Assembly: GCA_002715965.1 (NCBI GenBank)
Contig: PBAL01000007.1
Span: forward strand, 1-64,000
Direction: 5' to 3'
DNA length: 64,000 nt
Source of the DNA: Verrucomicrobiales bacterium
GTDB taxonomy: Bacteria > Verrucomicrobiota > Verrucomicrobiia > Limisphaerales > JAYPXF01
Both the position numbers and the translations under genes were made by a program. Each line of letters begins with the position of its first letter. Position 1 is the stretch's first letter. Positions 50,501-60,218 of this stretch are shown piece by piece. The notes under the pieces are model-generated. The model worked only from the letters and a program-made list of their open reading frames with translations. It did not search any database and had not been told where the DNA came from.

Positions 50501-52994
50501 CGGTACCGGCAACCAGCAGGCCATGCTCAACAACCTGATCTGGGGACTCGATCACAAAATCTATGGCGCCACCGCCGGCAATGGCGGTGAAGTCCAAACC
50601 GACGAGCAGAATCCGATCAACGTCCGCGGCCGTGATTTCCGTTTCGATCCCGCAACCCGCGAATTTGAAACGATCTCCGGTTCCATCCAATTCGGAAACA
50701 CCTTTGACGATTGGGGCAATCGTTTCGTGTGCAGCCAAGCGCAACCCCTACTGCACGTCGTCCTTCCGCGCCGTTACCTCGAACGCAACAAACATGTGTC
50801 CATGCCCGGCGCGATTAACAACATCGCCCGCGGCCCCGTCCCCATCTTTCGCAGCAGCCCGCTTGAACGCTGGCGGCAGATCCGCTCGAGCCGTCGTGTC
50901 GCTCATGGCGCGCGCAAGGCCACCGACACCGGCGCGAGTCATCACGTCGTCGATTCCGCCGCCGGTGTCACCATCTATCGCGGCGGTGCCTATCCCGCCG
51001 AATACTACGGCAACACCTTCGTCGGCGACGCACAAAACAACTACATCCACCGCCGCGCCCTGACGCCGGATGGCGTGACCTTCAAATCGCATCGTACCGA
51101 TCAAAGCACCGAATTCGTTCGCTCCACCGACAACTGGTTTCGGCCCGTGAATTTCGTCAACGCCCCCGACGGCACGCTCTACGCCCTGGACATGAGCCGT
51201 GAGATAATCGAAACCATCCACGTCCCACTTGACGTGATGAAATTCATCGACGTCATCCACGGGCGAAATCACGGCCGCATCTATCGTATCGCCCCGCCGG
51301 GCTTCCGCTATCCCGGCCCGCCCCGACTCGGCGAAGCCACCACCGCCGATTTGGTGAAACACTTCGAAAGCCCGCACGGCTGGTTTCGCGACACCGCTCA
51401 TCGGCTCATCTTCGAACGCCAGGATCGCTCCGTTGTTCCCGCCCTGCGCAATCTGCTGATCAACAGCGCGAAACCCGAGGCTCGCCTCCACGCGCTATGG
51501 TCATTGCAAGGACTCGACTCCCTCCAAACCGCCGACCGCGCGCGCGCGCTGCAAGACCCCGACGCGCACGTTCGCGAACACGCCATCCGACTGTGCGAAC
51601 CGCACCTCGATGACCACATTCAACAGCTCTCGGATCTGACGAAAGACTCCACCGCCCGCATCCAATTCCAACTCGCCTTTTCCCTCGGATTCAGCAGTGA
51701 TCCGCGAGCCGCCATGGCGCTCTCCGAGATCGCCCGCAAACACATCGATGACCAATGGATTCGCACTGCTGTGCTCAGTTCGGTGAGTGAATCCGCCGAT
51801 CACGTCTTCGCGGAACTCAGCCAGGACGACAAATTCCGCCAAAGCTCTACCGGCCGTGGGTTCCTGGACGATCTGTTGAAAGTCGTCGCCTCCCGCGGCA
51901 GACCGGCGGAAATCACTCGCGCTCTGCAATCTATTGCCGCGGTTGCCAAAACCGACGAAGCCATCGGGATTCAACTTTTGAGTGCGTTTGCTGAACCCCT
52001 GCGTCGCGCCGGAAAAAACCTGTCCCCGGCATTGGTCAACGATTCGACGCTCGCAGGCTTTCTGCGCGCGAGCATCGCCACTGCCCAAGACCGCGCCCGC
52101 AATCGGAAGGCCGGCGTCACCAGCCGTCTCGCCGCCATGAAGATCGTCACTGCCGCCGACTTCGCCACGGCTCGCGAAACCCTGGCCGCCGCACTCGAAC
52201 CGACTGAACCCGAGGCCATTCAACTTGCCGCCGTCAAGGCATTGACCCCGCTGCGGGATCCCGAAATCGCCGCCATGCTGCTCAAACACTGGCGCAATGC
52301 GCCGCCCGCGGTAAGGATTCAATCCTCCCTCGCTCTCCTCGGTCGCACCGACCGCACCGAAGCCTTCCTGCAGGCAATTGATTCCGGCCAGGCTTCGGCC
52401 AGTGCCATCGACCTGTCCCGCCGTCCGTTGCTGCTGAAACACAAACGCGCCAACGTTCGCAAACTCGCCGCCAAGCTGTTCGGCACAACTGATTCCAATC
52501 GCGCCAAGGTCATCACCGACTACCAATCCATCCTGCGGCTCAAAGCCGACCCCAAACGTGGTCGCTCGATATTCCAGAAAGCCTGCATGGCCTGCCATCG
52601 CGTCGACAATCTCGGCATCGAGATGGGACCCGACATCGCTTCCAACGCATCCAAGGATCCGAAAGCCTGGCTTGTCCACGTCCTTGATCCGAATCGCTAC
52701 GTCGATCCCCGCTACGAATCCTACCTTTGCGAAACCAAGAACGGTGAAACCCACACCGGCATGCTTACCGCCCAGACCGCCACCAGCATCACCCTCAATC
52801 GCCTCCAAACCGTCCTCCGCACCGACATCGTCAAGCTCACCAGCACCGGCAAATCCCTCATGCCCGAAGGCCTTGAAGCCGTCATCCCCAAACAGGACAT
52901 GGCCGATCTCTTCGCCTGGCTCAAATCCACCGGCAAGAAACCCCTCCACATCGGCACCGTCCCCGGTCTCATCGAACCCGAGAAAGCGAAGTAG
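47580..52994 (+). CDS. Giant secreted PVC cytochrome protein: esterase remnant, CehA/McbA-type metallohydrolase, propeller, HEAT repeats, c-heme
   Basis: This 1804-residue protein is read from the GTG at 47580, giving a signal peptide (MTRFVSLLFAASVAFPISAQ); a ggt-rich SD-like stretch lies just upstream. Residues about 25-250 look like an alpha/beta-hydrolase (acetylxylan-esterase-like) domain lacking its nucleophile segment: RVGVLGES jumps to ADQRVTADNVYALEKNAKL. About 290-800 is a PHP-like CehA/McbA metallohydrolase (GWWSGDPHIHIQRF near 431; GGIAFYAHGGYAQ). About 830-1260 is the PVC membrane-bound-dehydrogenase propeller (EWGNLYACEMRDYPYKP, DTDGDGNFDESHVFADGL). About 1260-1640 holds HEAT-like repeats, and a C-terminal c-heme domain has CMACH near 1670 with TGMLTAQTATSITL. 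All lie in one frame. Confidence 0.85.
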   Translation: MTRFVSLLFAASVAFPISAQSQNSRAAANSTGKPTLDLFKFAHQPVHAVRSAPREHRVYSVENVALETVPRYFNFGNLYRPLGSKDIGAIVLVPFEAGRDELQIVCAHLARMGATVFRYDATAADSTLRLWNEIRALDFISGLERVDPSRVGVLGESADQRVTADNVYALEKNAKLDPAKRKAIYDFFARRLEIRRNGFNPFRERQPDALEIIPEDLKRIIIESAETLRAIDKSAGTTFKNESEIAVALQKHLTDLRKNDQSKSEPPRSSYTFKTAGPDDERIIFTPPGFDQPGQAKVASGAEIGTVEVSVIDETTDQPTFCRINVVGPDGHYYEPAKHDLKRYSFTGVWPKSGWGNRQTKAPIRYLGRYFYSNGRSTPVKVPSGVVRIEVWKGFEYTPTTLTTHVTAGQVRRVQITLRKGASVTGAGWWSGDPHIHIQRFTEADDQRILDLMEAEDIRFGSVLAYNNPAGWYYGFMKRMEAPQMRGLGRRSMQARGGYWILSGEEYRSGTYGHLNLFLVDDLILPGSEHNANNWPPYGHVVEKARKAGGIAFYAHGGYAQEVYADVAQGKIDGVELLQFGVYRGIGLDDWYHMLNTGFRVPINGAADYPACRKLGDCKTYVHSGKEPNPEGWLRGMAAGRSFVTSGPMLLLDVDGIKPGGRIDKQGPVRVKAKIRVRSEVAPVTNLRLIANGRVLHELTVPRSAGRGSWIELEREIELKESAWIAARAWSFSATGTPDAEAHTNPVYVYLDGKAPYDVTSLDTFVAKLDRQIDIHQKRKFDERKQVLAYFQRSRDILMKLRAAGGAPSTGHPSDLAQADASLNIDPGQREHTDEELEAFLKPMPAKPIDEVMRSFETANGFEMQLVAREPLVYDPIAAAFDEWGNLYACEMRDYPYKPKAGGKPMGTLRLLRDTDGDGNFDESHVFADGLLWAGGVAPWKGGVYVTAPPDIWYLKDTDGDHRADVRERVFTGFGTGNQQAMLNNLIWGLDHKIYGATAGNGGEVQTDEQNPINVRGRDFRFDPATREFETISGSIQFGNTFDDWGNRFVCSQAQPLLHVVLPRRYLERNKHVSMPGAINNIARGPVPIFRSSPLERWRQIRSSRRVAHGARKATDTGASHHVVDSAAGVTIYRGGAYPAEYYGNTFVGDAQNNYIHRRALTPDGVTFKSHRTDQSTEFVRSTDNWFRPVNFVNAPDGTLYALDMSREIIETIHVPLDVMKFIDVIHGRNHGRIYRIAPPGFRYPGPPRLGEATTADLVKHFESPHGWFRDTAHRLIFERQDRSVVPALRNLLINSAKPEARLHALWSLQGLDSLQTADRARALQDPDAHVREHAIRLCEPHLDDHIQQLSDLTKDSTARIQFQLAFSLGFSSDPRAAMALSEIARKHIDDQWIRTAVLSSVSESADHVFAELSQDDKFRQSSTGRGFLDDLLKVVASRGRPAEITRALQSIAAVAKTDEAIGIQLLSAFAEPLRRAGKNLSPALVNDSTLAGFLRASIATAQDRARNRKAGVTSRLAAMKIVTAADFATARETLAAALEPTEPEAIQLAAVKALTPLRDPEIAAMLLKHWRNAPPAVRIQSSLALLGRTDRTEAFLQAIDSGQASASAIDLSRRPLLLKHKRANVRKLAAKLFGTTDSNRAKVITDYQSILRLKADPKRGRSIFQKACMACHRVDNLGIEMGPDIASNASKDPKAWLVHVLDPNRYVDPRYESYLCETKNGETHTGMLTAQTATSITLNRLQTVLRTDIVKLTSTGKSLMPEGLEAVIPKQDMADLFAWLKSTGKKPLHIGTVPGLIEPEKAK

Positions 52995-53358
52995 CAGAGT
53001 CGATTCGATGAGACTCACCGCAAGTCGCAAGAATTACTCTCCATGTTTTCGATAGCCGGAATATGAATCGCGTTGGCATTTTGATTCTGCTTGGCGCCCG
53101 CGCGGTGATTGCCGGCGATCCGATCCCCCTCGAACCGAGCAGGACAGTGGTGATCCGGACAACCGGGTACTGGAAATCACAGAGTTCAACAACCCTTTGC
53201 GAATTCCCCGGCAATAATCAGGCGGGCAGGGGCGTTCGAAATCGCAAGAATTTCATTTTCTAAATCGGAGTTGCCACGAAGCTCGCAAGAATCCCGTTCC
53301 GACGGGACAGGAAGAAAGAAAAATATCGCCCTCCTCACATAATCGAGAAAGATACGCC
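52995..53358. other. Intergenic region with one short doubtful frame
   Basis: These 364 bases lie between two + strand secreted-protein genes. A 66-residue frame at 53063-53263 starts MNRVGILILLGARAVIAGDP, which resembles a signal peptide, but the rest (TTGYWKSQSSTTLCEFPGNN) matches nothing I know and has no domain. It may be the leftover N-terminus of a lost gene. No repeat or terminator is evident. Confidence 0.4.
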
Positions 53359-55092
53359 ATGCGCTATTCACTTGAACCAACGAACCGATATGGCCGGGCG
53401 ATTCTCGTCATTACTTGCCTGTGCCTGGCAAATGCCGCGTATGCGCAGGAACGCGGTCTCGCCGGACACTGGAAACTGCAGAGTGACTTGCGAGACAGTT
53501 CTCGCAACGGAAATGCGGCAAGGAATCACGGGGTGGATTTCGCGGACGGGGAAGATGGGGCGGCCCGATTTGATGGAGTGCGGAGCTACGCTGAGATTCC
53601 CCACCACAAATCACTGGCACTTGGACGTAAGGACTTCTCACTCTCGCTGTGGGTGCATACCGCGGAGAACATGGATGACAATCCGGGCGATCTGATCAGC
53701 AAATACGATCCGAAAACGCGCCGGGGTTTTACGCTCAGCCTGTTCAACCACGCGGGTGCGGCCGGCAGCCAGGCCAATTACCGGAACATCCAGTTCGGCA
53801 TCGACAACGGCAAACCACCATCGAAGTGGCGCGATGAAGGCCGTCCGGGCAAATCGGTGTTCGTCCATTGCATGGCCGTTCACGACGGGGATCTCCATGT
53901 CGGAACCGTGGAAGGCCGCTCCAACAACGACAAGGGTCACATCTATCGCTACAAAAAGACCGGAGAGTGGGAGGATCTCGGCGCGCCTTGGAAGTGCAAT
54001 GGGATTACCTCGATGGCGAGTTATCAGGGCAAGCTGCATGTCGGCGTGTCGCGGGTGCTGCTGCATTACTCAGGCTTGGAGCCGACGCTGTCGCACCATA
54101 TCGGCGGCAAGGTGTTCCGTCTTGAGGAGGACGGAACGTGGACGGATCTCGGGCAACTGCTGGGATTGGACGGGGTCAACGGACTGGTCAACTTCAAGGG
54201 CGATCTTTACGCGACGGGCTTTTATCAGCCGGCGTTCTTCCGATACGAAGGAGGAACGACGTGGCGGTCCATGGGAACTCCTCGTGATCTGCGAGTCGAG
54301 GCCATGGCCGTTCACAACGGATCCATCTACGCCACATCATACGACGAAGGGTCGGTGTTTCGGTTTGATGGAAAAGACTGGCATCACACCGGATTGCTGG
54401 GTACGGCGACCCGGACGCAGGCGTATTGGGACGGCGAAAAATGGGTTCCCACCGGATTGGACGGAGACAAGACGGGCACACAGGTTTACAGCCTCGGACA
54501 TCACCGCGGCAAACTCGTCGCGGGCACCTGGCCAGAAGGCAAGGTCTATCAGTATGAGGGCGGGACGAATTGGACCTCCACCGGTCGCCTCGGGGAAGAG
54601 CAGGAAATCATGTCATCCAATCACTACAACGGCAAACTCTACGCCGGGTCGTTGCCGATGGCGGAGATCTTCCGCTATGACGGTGGCGAGGGATGGAATT
54701 CCGTGGGGCGGGTGGATCTGACCCCCAAGGTGATCTACCGACGTGCCTATTCGATGGCGGTCTTCAAGGGACGCTTGTTCTCCGGCACCTTTCCCTCGGG
54801 ACATATTCGCTCGTTTGAGGCGGGCAAGGTCGTCAGCCATGATCGGGAATTGAAGCACGGCTGGCGGCACATAGCCGCGGTGAAAGCGGGAGGCAAGCTG
54901 AGGCTCTTCATCGATGGAAAACAAGTGGCCGAATCAGAGAACTTCGACGCCAAGAGTTTTGATTTGTCGAACGACGCTCCGCTGCGGATCGGCTTCGGGC
55001 AATACAACCATTTCAAGGGACAGATCAAGGATGTCCGACTCTACGGACGGGCGTTGACGAAGTCCGAAGTGAACAAAATGCAGACCAATTGA
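53359..55092 (+). CDS. Secreted LamG-like protein with an inserted beta-propeller
   Basis: This 577-residue protein has a signal peptide (cleavage near AAYAQ, about 30). A LamG/concanavalin-like half follows at about 33-150 ([38 protein letters not shown]). Residues about 165-490 are repeated propeller blades with [21 protein letters not shown]-type turns. The second LamG half closes the jelly roll at about 495-577 ([53 protein letters not shown]). So a propeller appears inserted inside a LamG domain. It may bind extracellular carbohydrate. It lies immediately before a DUF1080 gene: its stop is 2 bases before that ATG, suggesting one operon. Confidence 0.8.
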   Translation: MRYSLEPTNRYGRAILVITCLCLANAAYAQERGLAGHWKLQSDLRDSSRNGNAARNHGVDFADGEDGAARFDGVRSYAEIPHHKSLALGRKDFSLSLWVHTAENMDDNPGDLISKYDPKTRRGFTLSLFNHAGAAGSQANYRNIQFGIDNGKPPSKWRDEGRPGKSVFVHCMAVHDGDLHVGTVEGRSNNDKGHIYRYKKTGEWEDLGAPWKCNGITSMASYQGKLHVGVSRVLLHYSGLEPTLSHHIGGKVFRLEEDGTWTDLGQLLGLDGVNGLVNFKGDLYATGFYQPAFFRYEGGTTWRSMGTPRDLRVEAMAVHNGSIYATSYDEGSVFRFDGKDWHHTGLLGTATRTQAYWDGEKWVPTGLDGDKTGTQVYSLGHHRGKLVAGTWPEGKVYQYEGGTNWTSTGRLGEEQEIMSSNHYNGKLYAGSLPMAEIFRYDGGEGWNSVGRVDLTPKVIYRRAYSMAVFKGRLFSGTFPSGHIRSFEAGKVVSHDRELKHGWRHIAAVKAGGKLRLFIDGKQVAESENFDAKSFDLSNDAPLRIGFGQYNHFKGQIKDVRLYGRALTKSEVNKMQTN

Positions 55093-55094
55093 TA

Positions 55095-56636
55095 ATGATG
55101 AAAATGAAACTGTTATTGGCAACATTGGCGTTGAGCGGAGCGTTGTACGCACAAGCTCAGCAAGATAAGTGGGTTGACCTGTTCGACGGCAAGACGCTCA
55201 AGGGCTGGAAAACTGCAAGCGGGAAAGCGGAGTACAAGGTGGAAGATGGCGCGATTGTCGGTATCAGCGCTCCGAACACCTATGACAACGTCCTGGCCAC
55301 GGAAAAGGAATACGGGGATTTCATTCTCGAACTGGAATTCAAGGTTGATTCCGACCTGAACTCCGGCATCCAGATCCGTTGCCACAGATTCAACGAGGGC
55401 GACGAACGCCCGAAGAATGGAAAGAGCGCCCGCGAGGGACACGTGTACGGTTATTCAATCGAAATCGATCCCTCCGACCGCGCCTGGTCCGGCGGCCTCT
55501 ACGAAGGCGGTCACCGCGGGTGGCTCAACAACCTGACCACCAATCAGGCCGCCCGTTATGCCTTCAAACAGAATCAGTGGAACCACTACCGCATTGAAGC
55601 CATTGGCGATCGAATCCGCTCTTGGATCAACGGCGTTCCGGCAGTCGACCGCCGGGATGATGTAACCGCTTCCGGATTCATCGGAATCCAGGTGCATGGC
55701 CAGGGCAACACCCCGGAGAAAAAGCGGATCCGCGTCCGCAACATCCGCATCCAGGAAAACCCGACAAAGGGTTCACCCGAAGCGGTGATCCCGAAAAAGA
55801 GCAAGGGAGCCATCGTTCCCACGGGCGCCAAGTTCAAGAAGCTGGCAGACGGATTCCGATTCACCGAAGGCCCGGCGCAGGGGCCTGATGGAAAGATCTA
55901 TTTCACGGATATACCCAACGAACGCATCATGGTTTTTGATCCCACGACCGGGAAGACGAAGGTCTTTCGCGAGAAATCCGGTCGGGCCAATGGTCTGTGG
56001 TGGACGCCCGCAGACGCCTTGTTGGCGTGTGAAGGCGGCAACCGCCGACTAACCCGCACCGACGCCGAAGGAAACATCGTCGTGCTGGCCGACAAGTTCG
56101 AAGAAAAGAAACTCAACAGCCCGAACGATTTGGTCCAGGACGGATCCGGCGGGATCTATTTCACCGATCCTCGCTACGGCAAACGCGACAACATGGAGAT
56201 GGAGGTCGAAGGCGTTTACTACTACAGCCGACGAAAGACCCTCACCCGCGTCATCGATGACGCCGTCAAGCCCAACGGCATCATGCTCTCCAACGATGGC
56301 AAGACACTGTATGTCGCGGATCCCGGGCAGCAGAAGATCTTCGCCTACGACGTCATCGCTGAAGGCAAGATCCAGAATCGACGCTTGTTCGCCAACATCG
56401 GCAGCGATGGCCTCACCATCGACGAACGCGGTAACCTCTACGCCACCTGGCGGGGCCAGATCTGGATCTATTCCCCCAAGGGTAAAGAACTGGCGAGGAT
56501 CGATTGTCCCGAAGGCCCGGCCAACTGCACGCTCGGAGGCCCCAACGGAAACACCCTCTACGTGACGGCCCGCAAAGGCTTCTACTCAATGGAACTGAAT
56601 GTGAAAGCGCCTCCACCCTTCAATGGGGCGGATTGA
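55095..56636 (+). CDS. Secreted 3-keto-disaccharide hydrolase (DUF1080) fused to an SMP-30/gluconolactonase propeller
   Basis: This 513-residue protein starts at the ATG at 55095, just after the preceding stop (TTG at 55089 is less likely), with a signal peptide ([18 protein letters not shown]). The N-terminal half (about 20-215) is the DUF1080 jelly roll: [39 protein letters not shown] and [14 protein letters not shown]1080 proteins include 3-ketoglycoside hydrolases. The C-terminal half (about 235-513) is an SMP-30/gluconolactonase-like propeller: [60 protein letters not shown]. The combination suggests cleavage of an oxidised sugar and hydrolysis of the resulting lactone. It lies in an operon-like run with its neighbours. 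Confidence 0.88.
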   Translation: MMKMKLLLATLALSGALYAQAQQDKWVDLFDGKTLKGWKTASGKAEYKVEDGAIVGISAPNTYDNVLATEKEYGDFILELEFKVDSDLNSGIQIRCHRFNEGDERPKNGKSAREGHVYGYSIEIDPSDRAWSGGLYEGGHRGWLNNLTTNQAARYAFKQNQWNHYRIEAIGDRIRSWINGVPAVDRRDDVTASGFIGIQVHGQGNTPEKKRIRVRNIRIQENPTKGSPEAVIPKKSKGAIVPTGAKFKKLADGFRFTEGPAQGPDGKIYFTDIPNERIMVFDPTTGKTKVFREKSGRANGLWWTPADALLACEGGNRRLTRTDAEGNIVVLADKFEEKKLNSPNDLVQDGSGGIYFTDPRYGKRDNMEMEVEGVYYYSRRKTLTRVIDDAVKPNGIMLSNDGKTLYVADPGQQKIFAYDVIAEGKIQNRRLFANIGSDGLTIDERGNLYATWRGQIWIYSPKGKELARIDCPEGPANCTLGGPNGNTLYVTARKGFYSMELNVKAPPPFNGAD

Positions 56637-56639
56637 CCG

Positions 56640-57466
56640 ATGTCCCGGTTCTTCCAATCCCGAGAACTATCCGCAAACGAACTGAGTCGCTTCAACGAGC
56701 AGGGTTTTCTGACCCTCGGTCCTCTCCTGACCGATGAAGGTATCGCCGAAATGCGCGCGCAAAGCATGGCCGCTTGGGAAAACAAAAAGTGGCCCTTCGA
56801 TCCCGACGGGACCTGGCTGAACAACGCGTTGCTGATCACCATGCGCCGATTGTTCGGAATTACTACTTTGAAGGACCGCTGGTCGATGTTGCCGAGCGTC
56901 TCGTAGGCCCGAACGTCAAGGCGGCCACCAGTCAGTTGACCTTCAAGCATCGGGGCAACACTCAATCGTTTGGTTGGCATCACGACAACGCCGATGGCGA
57001 ATTGGAACCACACACCGCCATCTCCTGTCTCACCGCGCTCGACGGCGCCGACGTGGAAAACGGCCGCCTGCGCGTCATTCCCGGCAGTGGAACGCGCGTA
57101 CTCTTTGCGGGCCTGAAGGATTCACATTACGAAGGGTGCTTCCTTCGTTCGACGGGTGGTTCGACCGGTGTGCCCACCCAGTTCTACATGACGCGTGAGA
57201 GTTATGAATGGCAGCTCGCCGTCACCAATCGAGGATATGGCTATGCCGATGCCAAACCCGGTCGACGTGCGGTCTTTATCTGGAGCGATCCGGCAGCACA
57301 ACCGCCGTACGACCAGCGGATGAAGCAGGCTGCCATCGATCAGATGCGACCCAAGCTCGGCGACGACTGCAAGGTGGACATCGAGAAAGCCGAACGCCTC
57401 CGTGACCTCTCCAACGGGAAGACACCCGTCATCATCTGTGAAGTGAAAGAAGACTCAGTAGTTTAG
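56640..57466 (+). pseudogene. Phytanoyl-CoA dioxygenase-like protein, frameshifted
   Basis: The first frame (56640-) reads LSANELSRFNEQGFLTLGPL and KWPFDPDGTWLNNALL, then leaves the family pattern at about 56836. The correct continuation is one frame over: HHAPIVRNYYFEGPLVDVAE, RLVGPNVKAATSQLTFKHRG, with the Fe-binding HxD in FGWHHDNADGEL and LTALDGADVENGRLRVIPGS. A single missing base near 56836-56840 explains the shift. After IPGS the sequence departs from usual PhyH C-termini: the last about 100 residues (RESYEWQLAVTNRGYGYADA ...) look like unrelated protein, and the distal His is not obvious. It could be a sequencing error plus an unusual fusion, or a pseudogene. Confidence 0.7.
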
Positions 57467-57615
57467 ACCGCGATGGGGATTGAGGGTGACGGAGAAGACT
57501 CTCGATTGCAGTTACGGCAGATACTGTCCCTTGGACCTCCGCAAGCTGTTTTGAGAACTGCTCTGACAGTTCTACTTCCCAAACACCGGCGAATCGTATT
57601 TAGTCTCCGCCTTTT

Positions 57616-58545
57616 ATGAGCAAGACAGCATTTCTCTTTGCGGGGCAAGGCGCCCAGTCGGTGGGCATGGGCAAAGAATTGGCTGAGGCGTTTCCGACCG
57701 CCAAAGACCTCTTCGACCAGGCGAACACCGCGCTGGGTTATGATCTGACTGACATTTGCTTCAATGGTCCCGAAGAAGCACTCACAGCGACGGAAAATGC
57801 GCAACCCGGCATCTACCTTGTGAGTTGGGTGGCCATGAAACTCCTGCAGAACAAAGTGCCCGATCTGAAATGCGATGCGACCGCCGGCTTGTCCCTGGGT
57901 GAGTTCACCGCCTTGGCTGCGGCCGGCGCAATGACCTTCGAAGACGGCCTGAATGTTGTCCGTCTTCGCGGCCGTTACATGCAGGAAGCCTGCGACGAAA
58001 CCAAAGGTGGCATGGCCGCGGTCATCAATCTTGATGCGGACGCGACGAAGGCGGTGTGCGATGAGGCGGGCGTCCGAATCGCCAACCTGAATTGCCCCGG
58101 CCAGATCGTCATCTCCGGCGAAGCTGATCGCATCGAAAAGGCCTGCGAACTGGCAAAGGAAAAAGGCGCCAAGCGCGCACTGCCACTCATCGTGGCAGGT
58201 GCCTATCACTCGCCTTTGATGGCCGGTGCTCAGGCCAAATTGGAAACCACTTTGAAAGACGTGGAGATCAAGACCCCGGATGTGCCAGTGATCTCAAACG
58301 TGACCGCAAAGGAACACGGCGACAGCAATTCCATCCGCGCGCGATTGGTCGAGCAGGTGACCGGTTCGGTACGTTGGGAGGAATCCATTCGGCTCCTCTT
58401 GGATCAAGGTTTTGACCGTTTCATTGAACTAGGCCCCGGCAGCGCCCTCACCGGTTTCATGCGGCGCATCGATCGTTCAGCCAAGATCCTGAACGTTGCC
58501 GACACAGCGAGCCTGGAGAAAACCGCAGCTGAAATTGCCGGTTGA
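57616..58545 (+). CDS. fabD: Malonyl-CoA:ACP transacylase
   Basis: This 309-residue protein transfers malonate from CoA to acyl carrier protein for fatty-acid synthesis. It shows FLFAGQGAQSVGMGKELAE at the N-terminus, the nucleophile Ser93 in GLSLGEFTAL, a catalytic His near 202 in AGAYHSPLMAGA, and ELGPGSALTGFMRRID near the C-terminus. Length is standard. It is a primary-metabolism enzyme, but a free-standing transacylase could also load malonate onto other carrier proteins. No other fab genes are adjacent, and it is followed closely by the ClpX-like gene. Confidence 0.95.
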   Translation: MSKTAFLFAGQGAQSVGMGKELAEAFPTAKDLFDQANTALGYDLTDICFNGPEEALTATENAQPGIYLVSWVAMKLLQNKVPDLKCDATAGLSLGEFTALAAAGAMTFEDGLNVVRLRGRYMQEACDETKGGMAAVINLDADATKAVCDEAGVRIANLNCPGQIVISGEADRIEKACELAKEKGAKRALPLIVAGAYHSPLMAGAQAKLETTLKDVEIKTPDVPVISNVTAKEHGDSNSIRARLVEQVTGSVRWEESIRLLLDQGFDRFIELGPGSALTGFMRRIDRSAKILNVADTASLEKTAAEIAG

Positions 58546-58574
58546 GCAAAACGGCAATTGCACTACTTTACGCG

Positions 58575-60218
58575 ATGCAAAACGAGAACGGCGACAAACC
58601 GCCACCTCCCCCACCTCCTTCATCACCGGAGGAATTTCAAAAGAAACTCGAGGAGATGATGAAGCAGCATTTCCCGGGATTCACGACCGTCAACGTCCAA
58701 CCACCCGGCTTTACGCAGACGCCACCCGATCCCACATCCCCAACTGAGGAACCGGATTCGGGCCTCGATCCAACCGATTTCGATTTCGACCACAAGCCGC
58801 GGGATGTAAAGGCACACCTCGACCGCTACGTGATCAAGCAGGACGAGGCAAAGAAGGTCCTCAGCGTCGCCCTGTGTGATCACTACAACCACGTCCGGCT
58901 CGCGCTCGAAGGAACGGAGCAACCAAACTACACGAAGCAAAACGTCATCCTGCTCGGTCCCACCGGTGTCGGTAAAACCTACCTGATCCGTAGCGTTGCG
59001 GAATTGATCGGCGTGCCCTTCGTCAAGGCGGATGCCACCAAGTTTTCTGAAACCGGTTACGTCGGCAGTGACGTCGAGGATATGGTGCGTGAATTGGTGC
59101 GCCGCGCAGATGGCGATGTCGAACGTGCAGAATACGGGATCATCTACATCGACGAAATCGACAAGCTCGCCTCCGCTACAAATCAAACCGGCGGACGCGA
59201 TGTGAGTGGTCGCGGTGTTCAAACAAACCTCCTCAAATTGATGGAGGAGACCGAAGTCCCCGCGCGTTCACCCAACGACATTGCCGGACAGATGGCCGAG
59301 ATGATGCAGAACGCTCAAGGAGGTGGACCGCGCGGAAACACGATCAACACCAAACACATCCTCTTTGTGGTCAGCGGCGCTTTCGACGGGCTGGACAAGC
59401 TCATCCGCAAGCGACTCCGCGAAGGATCGATCGGCTTCAAGGCCGCGGGTCAGGACACCGGACCGAACGAACAGGTTTTCGAGGAAGCGCAGACTCGCGA
59501 TTTCATCGACTTCGGATTCGAACCGGAATTCATCGGTCGGCTCCCCGTGCGTGTTGTCTGCAATTCATTGAACACCGAAGACCTGTTCCACATTCTCAAG
59601 CACTCCGAGGGCAGTATCATCCGGCAATACGAAGAGGATTTCTCCTGCTATGGCGTAAAGGTCCACTTTGAGGAAAGCGGCCTGCGGGGCATCGCTGAGA
59701 GGGCTGCTGACGAAAAGACCGGCGCACGCGGGTTGATGACCGTCTGTGAACGCACGTTTCGCGACTTCAAGTTCGAGCTTCCCTCAACCGTGGTGCAGCG
59801 ATTCGTCGTGGATGATGCGTTGGTCGGTGATCCCAAGATGGCGCTTGCGGGTTTGCTGAAGGAACACGAGAAGGAGGAACGAGTCGTTCTGTATCAAGCG
59901 GTCCATGAATTTGCCGAACGCTTCAGCGAGGCGCATGGCGTTCTGGTAAAATTCACCGAAGAAGCGGCCGACAAACTCGTCGCCGAAGCTCTGGACCAAA
60001 AATTGAACGTTCCCGAACTGTGCGAAGTGAAGTTCAAGGACTACCAGTTTGGACTGAATCTAATTGCGAAGAACAGTGGCAAGACCGAATTCGAAATCGG
60101 CGTGGAAAACGTCGAACGCCCGGACAAGGTGTTGAGCGAGTGGGTCGTGAAAAGCTACCGCGAAGGCGAGGCCGCTGGCGGGGATTCAAACGAAGGCGGT
60201 GCAGCGACGGACAGTTGA
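58575..60218 (+). CDS. ClpX-like AAA+ protein-unfolding ATPase without the zinc-binding domain
   Basis: This protein of about 547 residues is read from the ATG at 58575; a TTG at 58542 overlapping the fabD stop is an alternative. Instead of the Cys4 zinc-binding domain of ClpX it has a Pro-rich N-terminus (KPPPPPPPSSPEEFQKKLEE). The AAA+ core follows: Walker A GPTGVGKT (about 128-135), the pore loop GYVG, Walker B IIYIDEIDK, the ClpP-binding tripeptide IGF in GSIGFKAAGQ, and the sensor-2 region GARGLMTVCE. A C-terminal extension of about 120 residues follows the usual end (EERVVLYQAVHEFAERFSEA). It probably unfolds substrates for ClpP or a related peptidase; the changed N-terminus implies different substrates or adaptors. 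Confidence 0.88.
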   Translation: MQNENGDKPPPPPPPSSPEEFQKKLEEMMKQHFPGFTTVNVQPPGFTQTPPDPTSPTEEPDSGLDPTDFDFDHKPRDVKAHLDRYVIKQDEAKKVLSVALCDHYNHVRLALEGTEQPNYTKQNVILLGPTGVGKTYLIRSVAELIGVPFVKADATKFSETGYVGSDVEDMVRELVRRADGDVERAEYGIIYIDEIDKLASATNQTGGRDVSGRGVQTNLLKLMEETEVPARSPNDIAGQMAEMMQNAQGGGPRGNTINTKHILFVVSGAFDGLDKLIRKRLREGSIGFKAAGQDTGPNEQVFEEAQTRDFIDFGFEPEFIGRLPVRVVCNSLNTEDLFHILKHSEGSIIRQYEEDFSCYGVKVHFEESGLRGIAERAADEKTGARGLMTVCERTFRDFKFELPSTVVQRFVVDDALVGDPKMALAGLLKEHEKEERVVLYQAVHEFAERFSEAHGVLVKFTEEAADKLVAEALDQKLNVPELCEVKFKDYQFGLNLIAKNSGKTEFEIGVENVERPDKVLSEWVVKSYREGEAAGGDSNEGGAATDS

